64,000 nt of DNA from Akkermansia muciniphila. GTDB lineage: Bacteria > Verrucomicrobiota > Verrucomicrobiia > Limisphaerales > UBA9464. Positions 8,006 through 17,846 of the stretch are shown here, one piece after another; the stretch's first letter is position 1, and each line of letters starts with the position of its first letter. Location: the NCBI GenBank assembly GCA_945898055.1, contig CAMDGV010000003.1, positions 85,070 through 149,069 of the forward strand. The letters are read 5' to 3'. A model generated the notes under the pieces. The model did no database searches and had not been told where the DNA came from. It saw only the letters and a list, made by a program, of their open reading frames with translations. Both the position numbers and the translations under genes were made by a program.

Positions 8006-10375
8006 ATGCACGAACCTGCGATCACACCGGAGCTTGTCGCAAAGCACAATCTCACCCCCGACGAGTACCAACGGGTCCTTGAAATCCTTGGACGCGAACC
8101 GTCCTACACCGAGCTAGGTATTTTCTCGGTGATGTGGTCGGAGCACTGCTCCTACAAGAATACTCGGCCGGTGCTGAAGACTTTCCCGACTAAGGGGGAT
8201 AATATCTTAGTGGGCGCGGGTGAAGAAAACGCCGGTATCATTGATATCGGTGACGGTATCGCCATCGCCTTTAAGATTGAGTCCCACAATCATCCGAGTG
8301 CGGTGGAACCGTTTCAAGGTGCAGCAACCGGTGTGGGTGGTATTATTCGCGATATTTTCACGATGGGCGCACGTCCGGTTGCCGCCTTAAACTCCCTGCG
8401 ATTTGGGGAACTCTCTAACCCAGAAGTCCGACGACTCTTTTCTGGGGTGGTGGGAGGAATCGCTCATTATGGCAACTGTTTCGGCATTCCTACGGTCGCT
8501 GGGGAGGTCTGTTTCGATAAAAGTTACGAAGGTAACCCGCTGGTAAACGCCTTTGCCCTCGGGGTACTCCGGCATGATCAAATCACCCGTGGTGCGGCTC
8601 ACGGTATCGGCAATCCGGTGTTTTATGTGGGACCCGCGACCGGTCGAGACGGATTAGCTGGTGCGGCCTTCGCCTCGCAGGATTTGACCGAAGAATCCGC
8701 TGAGAAACAGCGTGGAGCGGTCCAAGTTGGGGATCCCTTCATGGAAAAATTGGTCTGTGAAGCCTGCCTCGAGTTACTGGCCACCGGTTGTGTGGCTGGA
8801 ATGCAGGATATGGGTGCGGCCGGGTTGACCTGTTCCACTTGCGAAACCGCAGCACGCGCGGGAACCGGCATCGAAATTGAATTGGATAAGGTCCCCCAAC
8901 GGGCTCCTAATATGTCCAGTTACGAAATCATGCTTTCTGAGTCGCAAGAACGCATGCTCATTGTCGTTCATAAAGGCCGTGAAGAGGAGGTTAAGGCGGT
9001 CTTCGATAAATGGGATTTACCTTGGGCTGAAATTGGCGTGGTCACCAATACCGAACGGATGGTGGTCCGTCACGGGGGGCGAATTGTAGTGGACGTTCCG
9101 GCAAAGAAGTTAGCGGATGAAGCCCCGATCTATCAGCGCGAATCCCGCGAGGCCGCCTACATGCAAGGAGTTCGAAGCTTTCGACTTGATGGCATTGCTG
9201 ACTCCGTTGATCCGCTTGGCGATCTTAAAAAAATCCTCGCGGACCATACTGTCGCTTCAAAGAACTGGGTTTACGGTCAGTATGATCATAGGGTGCGCAA
9301 TGGTTCTATTGTCTGTCCGGGGAGTGACGCAGCGGTCATCCGGATCAAGGCCGATAGTTTGCCTATCACCCAGGCGGAGTACGCCGCCCGGAAATCCGGA
9401 GCGACCGATGGCTCGGAAGTACCCCCGCCGCTGGCCGATAAATACGTGGCTTTTACCGTCGATTGCAACGGTGGCTATGTCTACCTAGATCCTTACGAAG
9501 GTGGGAAAGCGGCGGTCACCGAGGCGTGCCGTAACCTAGCCTGTTCCGGTGCGGTACCGGTTGGCTCTACCGATAACTTGAATTTCGGTAATCCACATAA
9601 CCCAGAGATTTTTTGGCAACTTAAAGAATCAGTTCGTGGCGTGGCCGACGCCTGTCGGGCCTTGAATGCGCCAGTGACGGGTGGCAATGTCTCGCTCTAT
9701 AATCAACGCGGCGCTTTGGGGGCCATTGACCCAACCCCGACGGTCGCGGTGGTCGGTATCATCGAGGCGTTTGAACACATCACAACCCAGTGGTTTAAAG
9801 AGGCGGGTGATGCGGTCATTCTGCTCGGCAACCCAGTGGATACTGTTGATCCCTTGCAGGGTTTAGGTGGAAGTGTCTGCCTTAAGGCCTTGCATCGCAT
9901 CAAAAATGGACTGCCTCCTCGGGTCGATCTGGAGGCCGCTCAGATTTTACACACGACCCTGATCGGATTGATCCGTGAGGGGGTTGTAAAAAGTGCCCAC
10001 GACTGCAGTGATGGCGGTTTGGCAGTGGCCCTCGCCGAAAGTGGGTTCAGTGGTCAGGTCGCTCGTGAAACCTACCGGTTCCTAGGTGCCACAATTGACC
10101 TCTCTACCTTTCAAACTCCCACGCCGGAAGGTTCTGCTGTTCGTTTGGACGGATTGCTCTTCGGCGAAACACAGAATCGGGTGGTTATATCTGTTGCGGC
10201 GGTGGATGCCGGTCGCGTTGTCAAACAAGCCCAACGGATGGGTGTACCTGCGTCGGTCATTGGGGTGGTAGGAGGAGAAACCCTGACTCTTCGGACGAGG
10301 AGCGGTGAATTTACGGCGCCACTGACCACCCTGCATGAGGGTTGGTGGAATTCCATTGCCCGGGCTATGGCTTGA
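8006..10375 (+). CDS. purL: Phosphoribosylformylglycinamidine synthase subunit PurL
   Basis: 789 residues from ATG at 8006, slightly longer than the usual ~740 of the small-form enzyme. The signature near the N-terminus, [11 protein letters not shown], and the segment [20 protein letters not shown] are typical of PurL, as is the [13 protein letters not shown] block near the C-terminus. It catalyses ATP-dependent conversion of FGAR to FGAM in purine synthesis, acting with PurQ and PurS. The length and lack of a glutaminase domain indicate the small type that needs separate PurQ/PurS, neither of which is in the window. thrC follows after 62 bases on the same strand. Confidence 0.95.
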   Translation: MHEPAITPELVAKHNLTPDEYQRVLEILGREPSYTELGIFSVMWSEHCSYKNTRPVLKTFPTKGDNILVGAGEENAGIIDIGDGIAIAFKIESHNHPSAVEPFQGAATGVGGIIRDIFTMGARPVAALNSLRFGELSNPEVRRLFSGVVGGIAHYGNCFGIPTVAGEVCFDKSYEGNPLVNAFALGVLRHDQITRGAAHGIGNPVFYVGPATGRDGLAGAAFASQDLTEESAEKQRGAVQVGDPFMEKLVCEACLELLATGCVAGMQDMGAAGLTCSTCETAARAGTGIEIELDKVPQRAPNMSSYEIMLSESQERMLIVVHKGREEEVKAVFDKWDLPWAEIGVVTNTERMVVRHGGRIVVDVPAKKLADEAPIYQRESREAAYMQGVRSFRLDGIADSVDPLGDLKKILADHTVASKNWVYGQYDHRVRNGSIVCPGSDAAVIRIKADSLPITQAEYAARKSGATDGSEVPPPLADKYVAFTVDCNGGYVYLDPYEGGKAAVTEACRNLACSGAVPVGSTDNLNFGNPHNPEIFWQLKESVRGVADACRALNAPVTGGNVSLYNQRGALGAIDPTPTVAVVGIIEAFEHITTQWFKEAGDAVILLGNPVDTVDPLQGLGGSVCLKALHRIKNGLPPRVDLEAAQILHTTLIGLIREGVVKSAHDCSDGGLAVALAESGFSGQVARETYRFLGATIDLSTFQTPTPEGSAVRLDGLLFGETQNRVVISVAAVDAGRVVKQAQRMGVPASVIGVVGGETLTLRTRSGEFTAPLTTLHEGWWNSIARAMA

Positions 10376-10437
10376 TCCCTGCTTGCACCTCCGCTTTAGT
10401 TCTCGCAGCCTTTGCTTAATCAACGCGCCAACCCGTC

Positions 10438-11535
10438 ATGCCTGATCTTAAGAGTTCATCCGCCACGCTCGGCCCCGCTTGGCCGGGCATTATCCGCCGC
10501 TATGCTCGGTTTCTACCCGTTACCCCAGAAACAGCGGTGGTGACCTTGTTAGAAGGCAACACGCCCTTGATTTCAGTTCCCAATTTTGTCGCTGCGATTG
10601 GGGCCCGGTTTGATTTGCGCCTGAAGTACGAGGCCATGAACCCGACGTGTTCCTTTAAGGATCGCGGCATGACTATGGCGATTACCAAGGCCAAGGAACG
10701 GGGAGCAAAAACCGTGGTCTGCGCCAGCACCGGTAACACATCGGCCAGTGCTGCTGCTTATGCGGCTCGGGCGGGCCTTAAATGCGTGGTAATTCTACCT
10801 CAAGGCAAAATCGCTCACGGGAAAATGTCTCAGGCCCTGCTCTATGGAGCGACGACGGTCAGCATTGAAGGTAATTTTGACGAAGCCCTAAAAATTGTCC
10901 GTGAACTGGGCGAGACTGGTTTGGTAGAAGTGGTCAACTCAGTAAATCCGGTGCGGATTGAAGGCCAAAAAACGGCGGCTTTCGAGATTTGCGATGCACT
11001 CGGTGATGCGCCTGACTTTCATTTTTTGCCTGTGGGTAATGCGGGCAACATTACCGCCTATTGGAAAGGCTTCCGTGAATACGCAGACGCTGGGTTATCC
11101 GATACCCTGCCCAAGATAATGGGTTGGCAGGCGGCGGGTGCCGCCCCATTGGTATTGGGTTATCCGGTGACAAATCCAGAAACCGTAGCGACCGCAATTC
11201 GCATTGGAAATCCAGCGAGCTGGCAGGGGGCAATTTCGGCAGCTAAAGAGAGCGGTGGGGCTATCCGATCGGTGACCGATGAAGAAATACTCCACGCCTA
11301 TATGTTGTTGGCGAGAACGGAAGGGTTGATGGTTGAACCCGCCTGTGCCGCTCCGTTAGCTGGACTGATCAAGGCAATCGCTGCTGGCGAAATCCCAGAC
11401 GGATCATTGGTCACGGCCACGATGACGGGGCATGGCTTAAAAGATCCAGATACGGCGATCAAAACCGCAGGGTTTTCACCGATCATCGCCAAGGCGACTA
11501 AACAGGCAGTAATGGAAGCCATTGGGCTCGACTGA
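10438..11535 (+). CDS. thrC: Threonine synthase
   Basis: 365 residues from ATG at 10438. This is a PLP fold-type II enzyme: the PLP lysine is K74 in NPTCSFKDRGM, and the phosphate-binding Gly/Ser loop is seen in STGNTSASAAAYAARAG. The C-terminus has TMTGHGLKDPD, typical of threonine synthase rather than cysteine synthase or serine dehydratase. It converts O-phosphohomoserine to threonine. The compact size matches the bacterial/archaeal class without the long N-terminal extension. The gene is convergent with the ABC permease gene ending at 11556, with only 20 bases between the two stops and no obvious terminator. Confidence 0.93.
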   Translation: MPDLKSSSATLGPAWPGIIRRYARFLPVTPETAVVTLLEGNTPLISVPNFVAAIGARFDLRLKYEAMNPTCSFKDRGMTMAITKAKERGAKTVVCASTGNTSASAAAYAARAGLKCVVILPQGKIAHGKMSQALLYGATTVSIEGNFDEALKIVRELGETGLVEVVNSVNPVRIEGQKTAAFEICDALGDAPDFHFLPVGNAGNITAYWKGFREYADAGLSDTLPKIMGWQAAGAAPLVLGYPVTNPETVATAIRIGNPASWQGAISAAKESGGAIRSVTDEEILHAYMLLARTEGLMVEPACAAPLAGLIKAIAAGEIPDGSLVTATMTGHGLKDPDTAIKTAGFSPIIAKATKQAVMEAIGLD

Positions 11536-11555
11536 TCCCACTTTGAGCCGACTGA

Positions 11556-12797
11556 CTATTCGTAGCGCAGTGAATCGATGGGATCGAGATTCGCTGCCTT
11601 CCAAGCCGGATAAGTCCCGAAAATAATCCCGACAGCCGAGCAAATGCCTAAGCCGATGGCCGCCCAATCGAAGGGAATAACCGGTGGGGCCTGAACTAAA
11701 AAACAAATCAGATTACCGAAAGCGATCCCGGCGATCACCCCGAGGACGCCACCAATTTCGCTGAGAAGAATGGCTTCAGCGACAAACTGGATCATCACAC
11801 TCCTTTTACGCGCACCGATGGCCCGGCGAATACCGATTTCGCGAGTTCGCTCAGTCACACTGACCAGCATGATATTCATGATACCAATCCCCGCAGCGAG
11901 GAGGGCGATACTACTAATCACAGCTGCACCCAACCGAATAGCAGAGGTCAGATCTCGAAACTGACCCACGGAGGATTCATTGGAGACTATTTCAAAGTCA
12001 TCTTCGATCCCAGGCTCTACTCGTCGCATCGTTCGCATCGCTCCACGCGCCTGTTCCAAAACGTCCTGATAGGTGTCTCGCCCAGGGGCTTGGACTTGGA
12101 TACTCAAAGAAAGACTTTGGCCATAGAGCCTCAGCGCAGTTCCGAGGGGGATTGCTAGAAAATTGTCGCGACTTTGACCAAAAAGAGAGCCTCGGCGAGC
12201 GAGCAGTCCGATCACATTGTAGGATATACCGCAGAACTTTACAGACTGTCCAACCGGTGAACCTAAAGGAAATAGTTTTTCAGCAAGATCCGCTCCCAAG
12301 ACGCACACACGGCGACCTGAGGTATCGTCCGCTTCGCTAAATCCCCGACCGTCGAGCACAGTCCAGTTTTGGGTGATGAAACCGTCGGGAGTCACCCCTA
12401 CACCGGTAATATTCGGATTCGTCCGAGCGAACTTGGAGGAAGCCTCACCTACCCCAAAAGAGGCGGTCGCAGAAACTGCCTGAGCCAAAGTCGACTTCTC
12501 CTGAATCCGTTTCATATTCGCAGCAAAAAAACGACGTCGACGCAGAATTTTCTCCCAATCAATATCATCGAAATGAATGGCCGGAGAGCGTTGGAATTGA
12601 AAGGTGTTGGCCCCCAGACCACTCATGGCCGATTCAAGATTGCTTTGTAGAACTCGGATTCCTGTCATTACTGCTATGATGGAAAACACCCCGATAAATA
12701 TCCCTAGAATGGTCAAGGAAGAGCGGAGGACATGGGTGCGAACGGCGTTTAAAGCCATCCGGATCATCTCGATCATTTCACGAAATCGGCTCATCAA
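11556..12797 (-). CDS. MacB-type ABC transporter permease (second copy)
   Basis: 413 residues, ATG at 12797. An N-terminal transmembrane helix (about 25-45) is followed by a MacB periplasmic core domain (~50-265) and three C-terminal helices with the FtsX signature, including GIMNIMLVSVTERTREIGIRRAIGARK. The ATG overlaps the stop of the preceding permease by four bases. It is paralogous to that neighbour and probably forms a heterodimer with it, driven by the ATPase at 14038-14787. The lack of a fused ATPase domain distinguishes it from E. coli MacB. Substrate unknown; these systems export lipoproteins, peptides or small toxic molecules. Confidence 0.88.
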   Translation of the reverse strand: MMSRFREMIEMIRMALNAVRTHVLRSSLTILGIFIGVFSIIAVMTGIRVLQSNLESAMSGLGANTFQFQRSPAIHFDDIDWEKILRRRRFFAANMKRIQEKSTLAQAVSATASFGVGEASSKFARTNPNITGVGVTPDGFITQNWTVLDGRGFSEADDTSGRRVCVLGADLAEKLFPLGSPVGQSVKFCGISYNVIGLLARRGSLFGQSRDNFLAIPLGTALRLYGQSLSLSIQVQAPGRDTYQDVLEQARGAMRTMRRVEPGIEDDFEIVSNESSVGQFRDLTSAIRLGAAVISSIALLAAGIGIMNIMLVSVTERTREIGIRRAIGARKRSVMIQFVAEAILLSEIGGVLGVIAGIAFGNLICFLVQAPPVIPFDWAAIGLGICSAVGIIFGTYPAWKAANLDPIDSLRYE

Positions 12798-14041
12798 TTT
12801 TCAGAACGCAAGGCGTCCACAGGATTCATTCGACTCGCTCTCCACGCCGGAATCAACCCAGCAATCACTCCGGTCGTCCCTGAAACAAAAAGGGCAATGA
12901 CAACAATCACCCACGACATTCGAGCTTCAAAGATTGATCCAGATTCTCTCGCGAAATCACCGATTTTCCAAGAGATGGGCCAAGCCAGACCGATACCGAT
13001 AATTCCGGCAAGAAGAGTGATGGCCGCTGCTTCAAGCAGGAACTGGATAAGGATGGTGCGTCGTTTGGCTCCGAGCGCTTTACGGATACCAATCTCTTTT
13101 GTGCGTTCAGCCACGGAGACAAACATAATGTTCATGATGCCAATACCGCCGACAAAAAGAGAAAGGCCGGTGATGAAAAATCCAAAGCTGGCGAGGGTTG
13201 CCTTGAAGCCAGCGAAAAAAGCGGTGATCGCCTCCTGCTGATTGAGAGCAAAGTCATCCATTTGCCCCGGTTCGATTTTGCGAATCCGACGAAAAAGGGA
13301 ACGGACCTCATTCAGGGTCTCGCCGACTTGGTCGGGACGACGTGCTTTGATAAGAATTGTATAATCGGGTCGACGACTGAAATCGCCTTGAAAGCGGCTA
13401 ACTGGAATTACCACCTGATTGTCCTGGTTCCACCCTAGCATATTGCCCATCGGAGCCAAGACTCCAACGACTTCGTAGGGCGTATCCTTAATTCGGACCC
13501 GTTTACCCAACGGATTATCGTTGGGGAAAAAGGACTCCGATAAATACGATCCTAAAACACAAACGGCTCGCTCAGAGCTGACATCAGAGGCGGTGAGCCA
13601 ACGACCCCGTTCGACCGTTAGTCCTCGAATGGAAAGAGCGGCCTCCGTATTCCCGATCAACCACACTCCTTTGGCACGTCGCCGTTCGTAGCCCACAGTT
13701 TGTCTAAAATCTTCACACTGCGGAGCAATTGCGGCGGCGGTGGTCATTTGACGTTCTAAGTCGCGGAACTGCTGCAAAGTGATTTCTTTCCGGTTTCGAT
13801 AGATTCGGTTGTCTTCGAAGCTCGCCCAAGGGAAGCGCCCGATATTAATGACATCGGCACCGAGTGAGGAAACTGACCGCTCGAAGGCCTCGGTCATTCC
13901 GTTGAGCAAAGTTCCCACCAGAGTTGCGGTGAGGATGCCGATCACCATACCGAGGGTGGTCAAGCCAGAGCGTAATTTATTGGCGCGGATAGCAGACCAA
14001 GCGATCCGGGCCGATTCGCGAATTTCTATCGACAGGGTCAC
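12794..14041 (-). CDS. MacB-type ABC transporter permease (first copy)
   Basis: 415 residues, ATG at 14041. Same layout as its downstream paralogue: one N-terminal helix, MacB_PCD periplasmic domain, then three FtsX-type helices with [27 protein letters not shown]. Its start overlaps the ATPase stop by four bases and its stop overlaps the next permease's start by four, so the three genes are probably translationally coupled. The two permeases share motifs but are clearly diverged in the periplasmic domains. With the ATPase and the adaptor at 14833-16104 it forms a complete tripartite pump apart from the outer-membrane channel. Confidence 0.88.
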   Translation of the reverse strand: MTLSIEIRESARIAWSAIRANKLRSGLTTLGMVIGILTATLVGTLLNGMTEAFERSVSSLGADVINIGRFPWASFEDNRIYRNRKEITLQQFRDLERQMTTAAAIAPQCEDFRQTVGYERRRAKGVWLIGNTEAALSIRGLTVERGRWLTASDVSSERAVCVLGSYLSESFFPNDNPLGKRVRIKDTPYEVVGVLAPMGNMLGWNQDNQVVIPVSRFQGDFSRRPDYTILIKARRPDQVGETLNEVRSLFRRIRKIEPGQMDDFALNQQEAITAFFAGFKATLASFGFFITGLSLFVGGIGIMNIMFVSVAERTKEIGIRKALGAKRRTILIQFLLEAAAITLLAGIIGIGLAWPISWKIGDFARESGSIFEARMSWVIVVIALFVSGTTGVIAGLIPAWRASRMNPVDALRSEN

Positions 14042-14787
14042 GCTATAAACAGTGGAGTGATCCCGCTTAAAGCGACCGCCGCGCCGCCAACAACTGCCCT
14101 CTGCTCTCGGTTAATCTCGTCTGCTGCAATCAGGCCGTCACGAATTCGTATCACTCGTCGTGAATGAAGTGCTACTTCCTCTTCATGAGTTACTACAATG
14201 ATAGTGTTACCTCGACGCGAAAGTTCTTCAAATAAGCCCAATATTTCCACACCCGTCTTAGAATCTAAATTCCCAGTGGGTTCATCTGCGAGGATGATCG
14301 ACGGTGAATTCACCAAAGCCCGAGCGATGGCGACCCGTTGGCGTTGTCCGCCGGAGAGTTCATTGGGACGATGGTGCATTCGGTCGCCTAGACCGACATT
14401 GGCGAGGGTGGCACGAGCCCGCTCGCGGCGCTCCTTGGGCGGTAACCCAGCGTAAATGAGCGGCAACTCGACATTGTGCAAAGCATCTGATCGCGCCAAC
14501 AAGTTGAAGCTCTGAAAGACGAACCCAATTTCGCGGTTACGAATGTCCGCCAATTCATTGTCGGTCATTCGAGCGACGTTTTCACCATTCAACTCGTAGA
14601 CCCCTTCGTTCGGTGTATCCAAGCACCCTAACAAATTCATTAAGGTCGATTTTCCAGAACCCGATGGCCCCATGATTGCCAAATATTCACCTCGTTCGAT
14701 GGACAGTGAGACGCCACGCAGCGCATGCACCGTCTCTGTGCCCATCACATAGTGCCGTGCCAGATTTTCGATGCGAATCAAAGACAT
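14038..14787 (-). CDS. ABC transporter ATPase, MacB/LolD family
   Basis: 249 residues from ATG at 14787. Walker A (GPSGSGKST), Q-loop ([13 protein letters not shown]), signature ([15 protein letters not shown]), Walker B ([13 protein letters not shown]) and the switch His (VVTHEEE) are all present, so it should be active. The [11 protein letters not shown] and TGNLDS features place it in the MacB/LolD group, which energises FtsX-type permeases. It follows the membrane-fusion protein by 45 bases. The C-terminal ~25 residues are an Ala/Gly-rich tail beyond the usual domain end. Confidence 0.92.
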   Translation of the reverse strand: MSLIRIENLARHYVMGTETVHALRGVSLSIERGEYLAIMGPSGSGKSTLMNLLGCLDTPNEGVYELNGENVARMTDNELADIRNREIGFVFQSFNLLARSDALHNVELPLIYAGLPPKERRERARATLANVGLGDRMHHRPNELSGGQRQRVAIARALVNSPSIILADEPTGNLDSKTGVEILGLFEELSRRGNTIIVVTHEEEVALHSRRVIRIRDGLIAADEINREQRAVVGGAAVALSGITPLFIA

Positions 14788-14832
14788 TGGGTCGGGGCGA
14801 GTTAGGAATTGAAGAAAACCAAAAACATCCGC

Positions 14833-16104
14833 TCAGGATTTTGCAGGCTCTTTCTTCTTGTCCTCCAGCACTACCGGTTTTTCATCCTCTAGCTCTTTCG
14901 AAATCGCTTTGAAGCTTCCAGTGATGACTTCCTCCCCTTCGGTGAGGCCTTCGATGATCTCATAAAAGGCGTCGTCACTGATCCCCCGCTTCACCACCAC
15001 CATTTTGGCTGTGTCGCGCGTCTTTAGAAAAACCACCTCAACTGGCTTGCTTCCGTCTCGTACCTTTTTCCCCGCTAAAAACTCGACCTGATCCTTATCC
15101 TTTGCCGCGTCGCCCTTCGTCTTCTCCATCGGTTGCTCAGATCCTTTCGGAAACCGAGTGGTCACAGACTGAATCGGCACCGTCACAACATTCGTTCGAT
15201 AGCGAGTCTCGACCTCCGCCGTAACGCTCATTCCGGGAAGGAAAAGGCCTTTGTCCATCATACGAATGCGGACTTCAAACTTGGTTGACTCTTGCTGAGA
15301 ACCCGCCGATGAGGTCTTGGCTGACTTCGCGACTTGAGTGACCAAACCCTCAAACTTGCGATCTTTAAACGAATCCACATCCAACAGGGTTTTAAAGCTA
15401 GGCTGAATAAGAATCACGTCCATTTCCCCAACCTCGATGCGTGCTTCCATCTCGGCCAAATCAGCCACGGTCATGATTTCTGTGCCAGCCATCATACCGG
15501 TACCCGACACCCGCTCGCCGAGTTCGGAATTCAACTTGGAAATCGTGCCGTCGATCGGGCTGTAAATGGTCGTCTTCAAGAGGTCGTCCTCGGCCCGCTT
15601 TAGGCCCGCCCGTCCCATCTCGACCCGCTGACCTGCGGCAATCACGTTCGCTTTGGAGATTTCGCTGGAAGTCCGAACGTCTTCAAACAGAGAATCGCTA
15701 ACCAATTTTTTACTAAAAAGCTCGTAGCTACGTTTGAGTTCCGCTTCTGCCTTACGAGCATTTGCCTCCGCAGTGAGTAGGTCGGCTTGCGAAGAACCTA
15801 AACTCGCCTTTTGACTCCGCAGAGTCGCCACATAGACGTCGGGGCGAACTTTCACCAGCAGATCCCCCTTCTTCACCCTTTGGCCTTCTTTAACCGGCAG
15901 TTCAATGATCTCTCCCGCCACTTCGGAACTGATCTTCACTTGCACTACCGGTTGTAGCTTGCCACTCCCTGTGATTGTTTCGATCAGATTCCGTCGCAGC
16001 ACTTTCTCCGTGGTAACAGTCACCGGTTTATTGCGATTGCAACCGCTTAAAACCACCAGCGTCGCCATTAGTCTGAAAGTTGAAGAAAAATACATAAGCA
16101 CCAA
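14833..16104 (-). CDS. Periplasmic adaptor (HlyD/MacA-type) lipoprotein of the ABC efflux system
   Basis: 423 residues. The TTG at 16104 is preferred because GGGAG lies seven bases before it; the ATG at 16095 has no such site. A lipobox (VVLSGC) anchors it in a membrane. It has the barrel-sandwich half motifs (KISSEVAGEIIELPVKEGQRVKKGDLLVKV at ~55-85), a helical hairpin (~95-170), the second half motif (TTIYSPIDGTISKLN) and a beta-barrel domain. Such proteins link the inner-membrane pump to a TolC-like channel. A Lys/Asp/Glu-rich insert around residues 320-345 and a charged C-terminal tail are unusual. It is the first gene of the four-gene efflux operon. Confidence 0.88.
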   Translation of the reverse strand: MVLMYFSSTFRLMATLVVLSGCNRNKPVTVTTEKVLRRNLIETITGSGKLQPVVQVKISSEVAGEIIELPVKEGQRVKKGDLLVKVRPDVYVATLRSQKASLGSSQADLLTAEANARKAEAELKRSYELFSKKLVSDSLFEDVRTSSEISKANVIAAGQRVEMGRAGLKRAEDDLLKTTIYSPIDGTISKLNSELGERVSGTGMMAGTEIMTVADLAEMEARIEVGEMDVILIQPSFKTLLDVDSFKDRKFEGLVTQVAKSAKTSSAGSQQESTKFEVRIRMMDKGLFLPGMSVTAEVETRYRTNVVTVPIQSVTTRFPKGSEQPMEKTKGDAAKDKDQVEFLAGKKVRDGSKPVEVVFLKTRDTAKMVVVKRGISDDAFYEIIEGLTEGEEVITGSFKAISKELEDEKPVVLEDKKKEPAKS

Positions 16105-16251
16105 GTGGAAACTCCCGCTGTATCCGAATCGCTCGGATTAAATCATCAATGGGACCGACCGGTCCTCGAAGAGTATTACTCTCAGAAAAAGCTAATGATC
16201 TTTTGCCATTCCTAAAAATCCATCGGACCCGAAACCGTCTAGATCGTTTGA

Positions 16252-16410
16252 TCAGTGAGTTAAGCAACCGAATTTAACAAAAAGACCAATAAAAACAGCC
16301 GAAGCCGCCAAGAGCAAAACAGCAGAGCCTTTGGTGGCAGCGAGAGCGATACCGGCGGCAATTAGACCCCCCAGAACAATAAAAACGAGAAGCGGAACAA
16401 GAAACTTCAT
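16252..16410 (-). CDS. Small two-helix membrane protein, hypothetical
   Basis: 52 residues from ATG at 16410. Almost entirely hydrophobic with two predicted helices (about 2-22 and 27-47) and a short FGCLTH tail. It sits upstream of the efflux operon on the same strand, about 150 bases from the adaptor start. No ribosome-binding site is obvious and no family is recognised, so it could be a chance ORF. Confidence 0.4.
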   Translation of the reverse strand: MKFLVPLLVFIVLGGLIAAGIALAATKGSAVLLLAASAVFIGLFVKFGCLTH

Positions 16411-16625
16411 TTCGACGCGGAATCTAAGGCAAACTAACACTAACTCAAGAGGAGACTAACGCAGATCGCGATCTTTCAGTGGCGCCCTTCGCCTATCACG
16501 CACCTTAATTCAGCGATAAGCCCACTCGATCGCTACTTCTCCTCAGGCTTGCTCAAAATCGAACCGACGGATTTAATAGCATCCCGCTGAGGAAAGTTCA
16601 CATCGGGGAGAAAACGGTCCGATCG

Positions 16626-17750
16626 ATGCGCCTTCTACACGTTAATCCAGGAAATCTCTTCGGTGGCGTCGAGAGCATGATTCTCACGATGGCCGCTCAT
16701 TCTAGCGCAGATTCGGGTTTGGATTCTCATTTCGCCTACTGCTTTGAGGGAACCTTTGCCACGCAATTAAAGGCCTTAGGTGTGACAACCCATCTCTTAG
16801 GTGAGGTGCGGGGTCGTTATCCTTGGACCGTCTTGATGGCTCGCTTCCGCTTGGCTCGACTGCTCCGATCGCAGAGGTTTGACGCGATTATTTGTCATGC
16901 GGCCTGGAGCGTGGCGGTCTTTGGTCGGACCCTCCGAGCGGCACACTGCCCTCTCGTTCTTTGGTTGCATGACCCACCTCAAGCGAGGTTACACCGACTG
17001 GAACGGTGGGCGCAGCTGGTCCGGCCCGATTTCGCTTTTTGCAATAGTCGATATACCCAGTCTCTCTTACCTAGGCTCTACAATTCCCTTCCATCAAAGG
17101 TGATCTATTGCCCGGTTGCGGCTCCTACCCTTCCTCGAGAAAGTACCTGTAGATCAAGGGTCCGCCGCTCTTTTGAGACCGCCGACAACGCCTTTGTTAT
17201 TCTTCAAGCGGGACGCTGGGAGCCGATCAAAGGTCATGCAGTCTTAGTCCGCGCATTGGAGAAACTAAAGGCAGATCCCAGATGGGTTTGTTGGAGCGTC
17301 GGAGGTACTCAACGTCCACACGAAATCCGATACCGCGAGTCGATTGTCAGTCTAGCTCATGAAATGGGCGTTGGATCTCGGATCCGGTTCCTAGGATGGC
17401 AACCGTCGATGACCCCTCTGTTTCAGTCCGCCGATCTTTTCTGCCAACCCAATTCTGGCATCGAACCATTTGGGATCACTTTTATTGAAGCGTTGTATGC
17501 TGGACTGCCGGTTATTGGAACCAATTTAGGTGGCCCTGCCGAAATTGTGACGCCGAACTGCGGTGATCTTCTTGAACCTAACCATCCGGGGGACCTCGCG
17601 GAATGTATTCTCAACTGGATGGACAGCCAAAAAAAACGGTTGCTAGTCCGCGAATCTGGGCCTCAACGCGCTCACCAACTCTGCGATCCCACTGCTCGGA
17701 TGCAGGAGATGCACACCACCCTAGTTGGGTGGTTGAAGGCTCAGGATTAA
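16626..17750 (+). CDS. GT4 family glycosyltransferase
   Basis: 374 residues from ATG at 16626. N-terminal Rossmann domain opens with LHVNPGNLFGGVESM, and the C-terminal domain has the GT4 E-x7-E nucleotide-sugar motif (EPFGITFIEALYAGLPVIG, about 280-300) followed by NLGGPAEIV. It is a retaining transferase that acts in the cytoplasm on surface polysaccharide or glycolipid. A second GT4 gene follows after about 95 bases, so the two may build the same glycan. Acceptor and donor cannot be told from sequence. Confidence 0.88.
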   Translation: MRLLHVNPGNLFGGVESMILTMAAHSSADSGLDSHFAYCFEGTFATQLKALGVTTHLLGEVRGRYPWTVLMARFRLARLLRSQRFDAIICHAAWSVAVFGRTLRAAHCPLVLWLHDPPQARLHRLERWAQLVRPDFAFCNSRYTQSLLPRLYNSLPSKVIYCPVAAPTLPRESTCRSRVRRSFETADNAFVILQAGRWEPIKGHAVLVRALEKLKADPRWVCWSVGGTQRPHEIRYRESIVSLAHEMGVGSRIRFLGWQPSMTPLFQSADLFCQPNSGIEPFGITFIEALYAGLPVIGTNLGGPAEIVTPNCGDLLEPNHPGDLAECILNWMDSQKKRLLVRESGPQRAHQLCDPTARMQEMHTTLVGWLKAQD

Positions 17751-17846
17751 GGCTTTGCCCCCCTCTGAATCGCCCTCTATCCATAGGGCCATGACACCGA
17801 AAGGCTTTGCTAGCAGTTGCACTCCGTCGTAAGACGGCTTCTTCCT

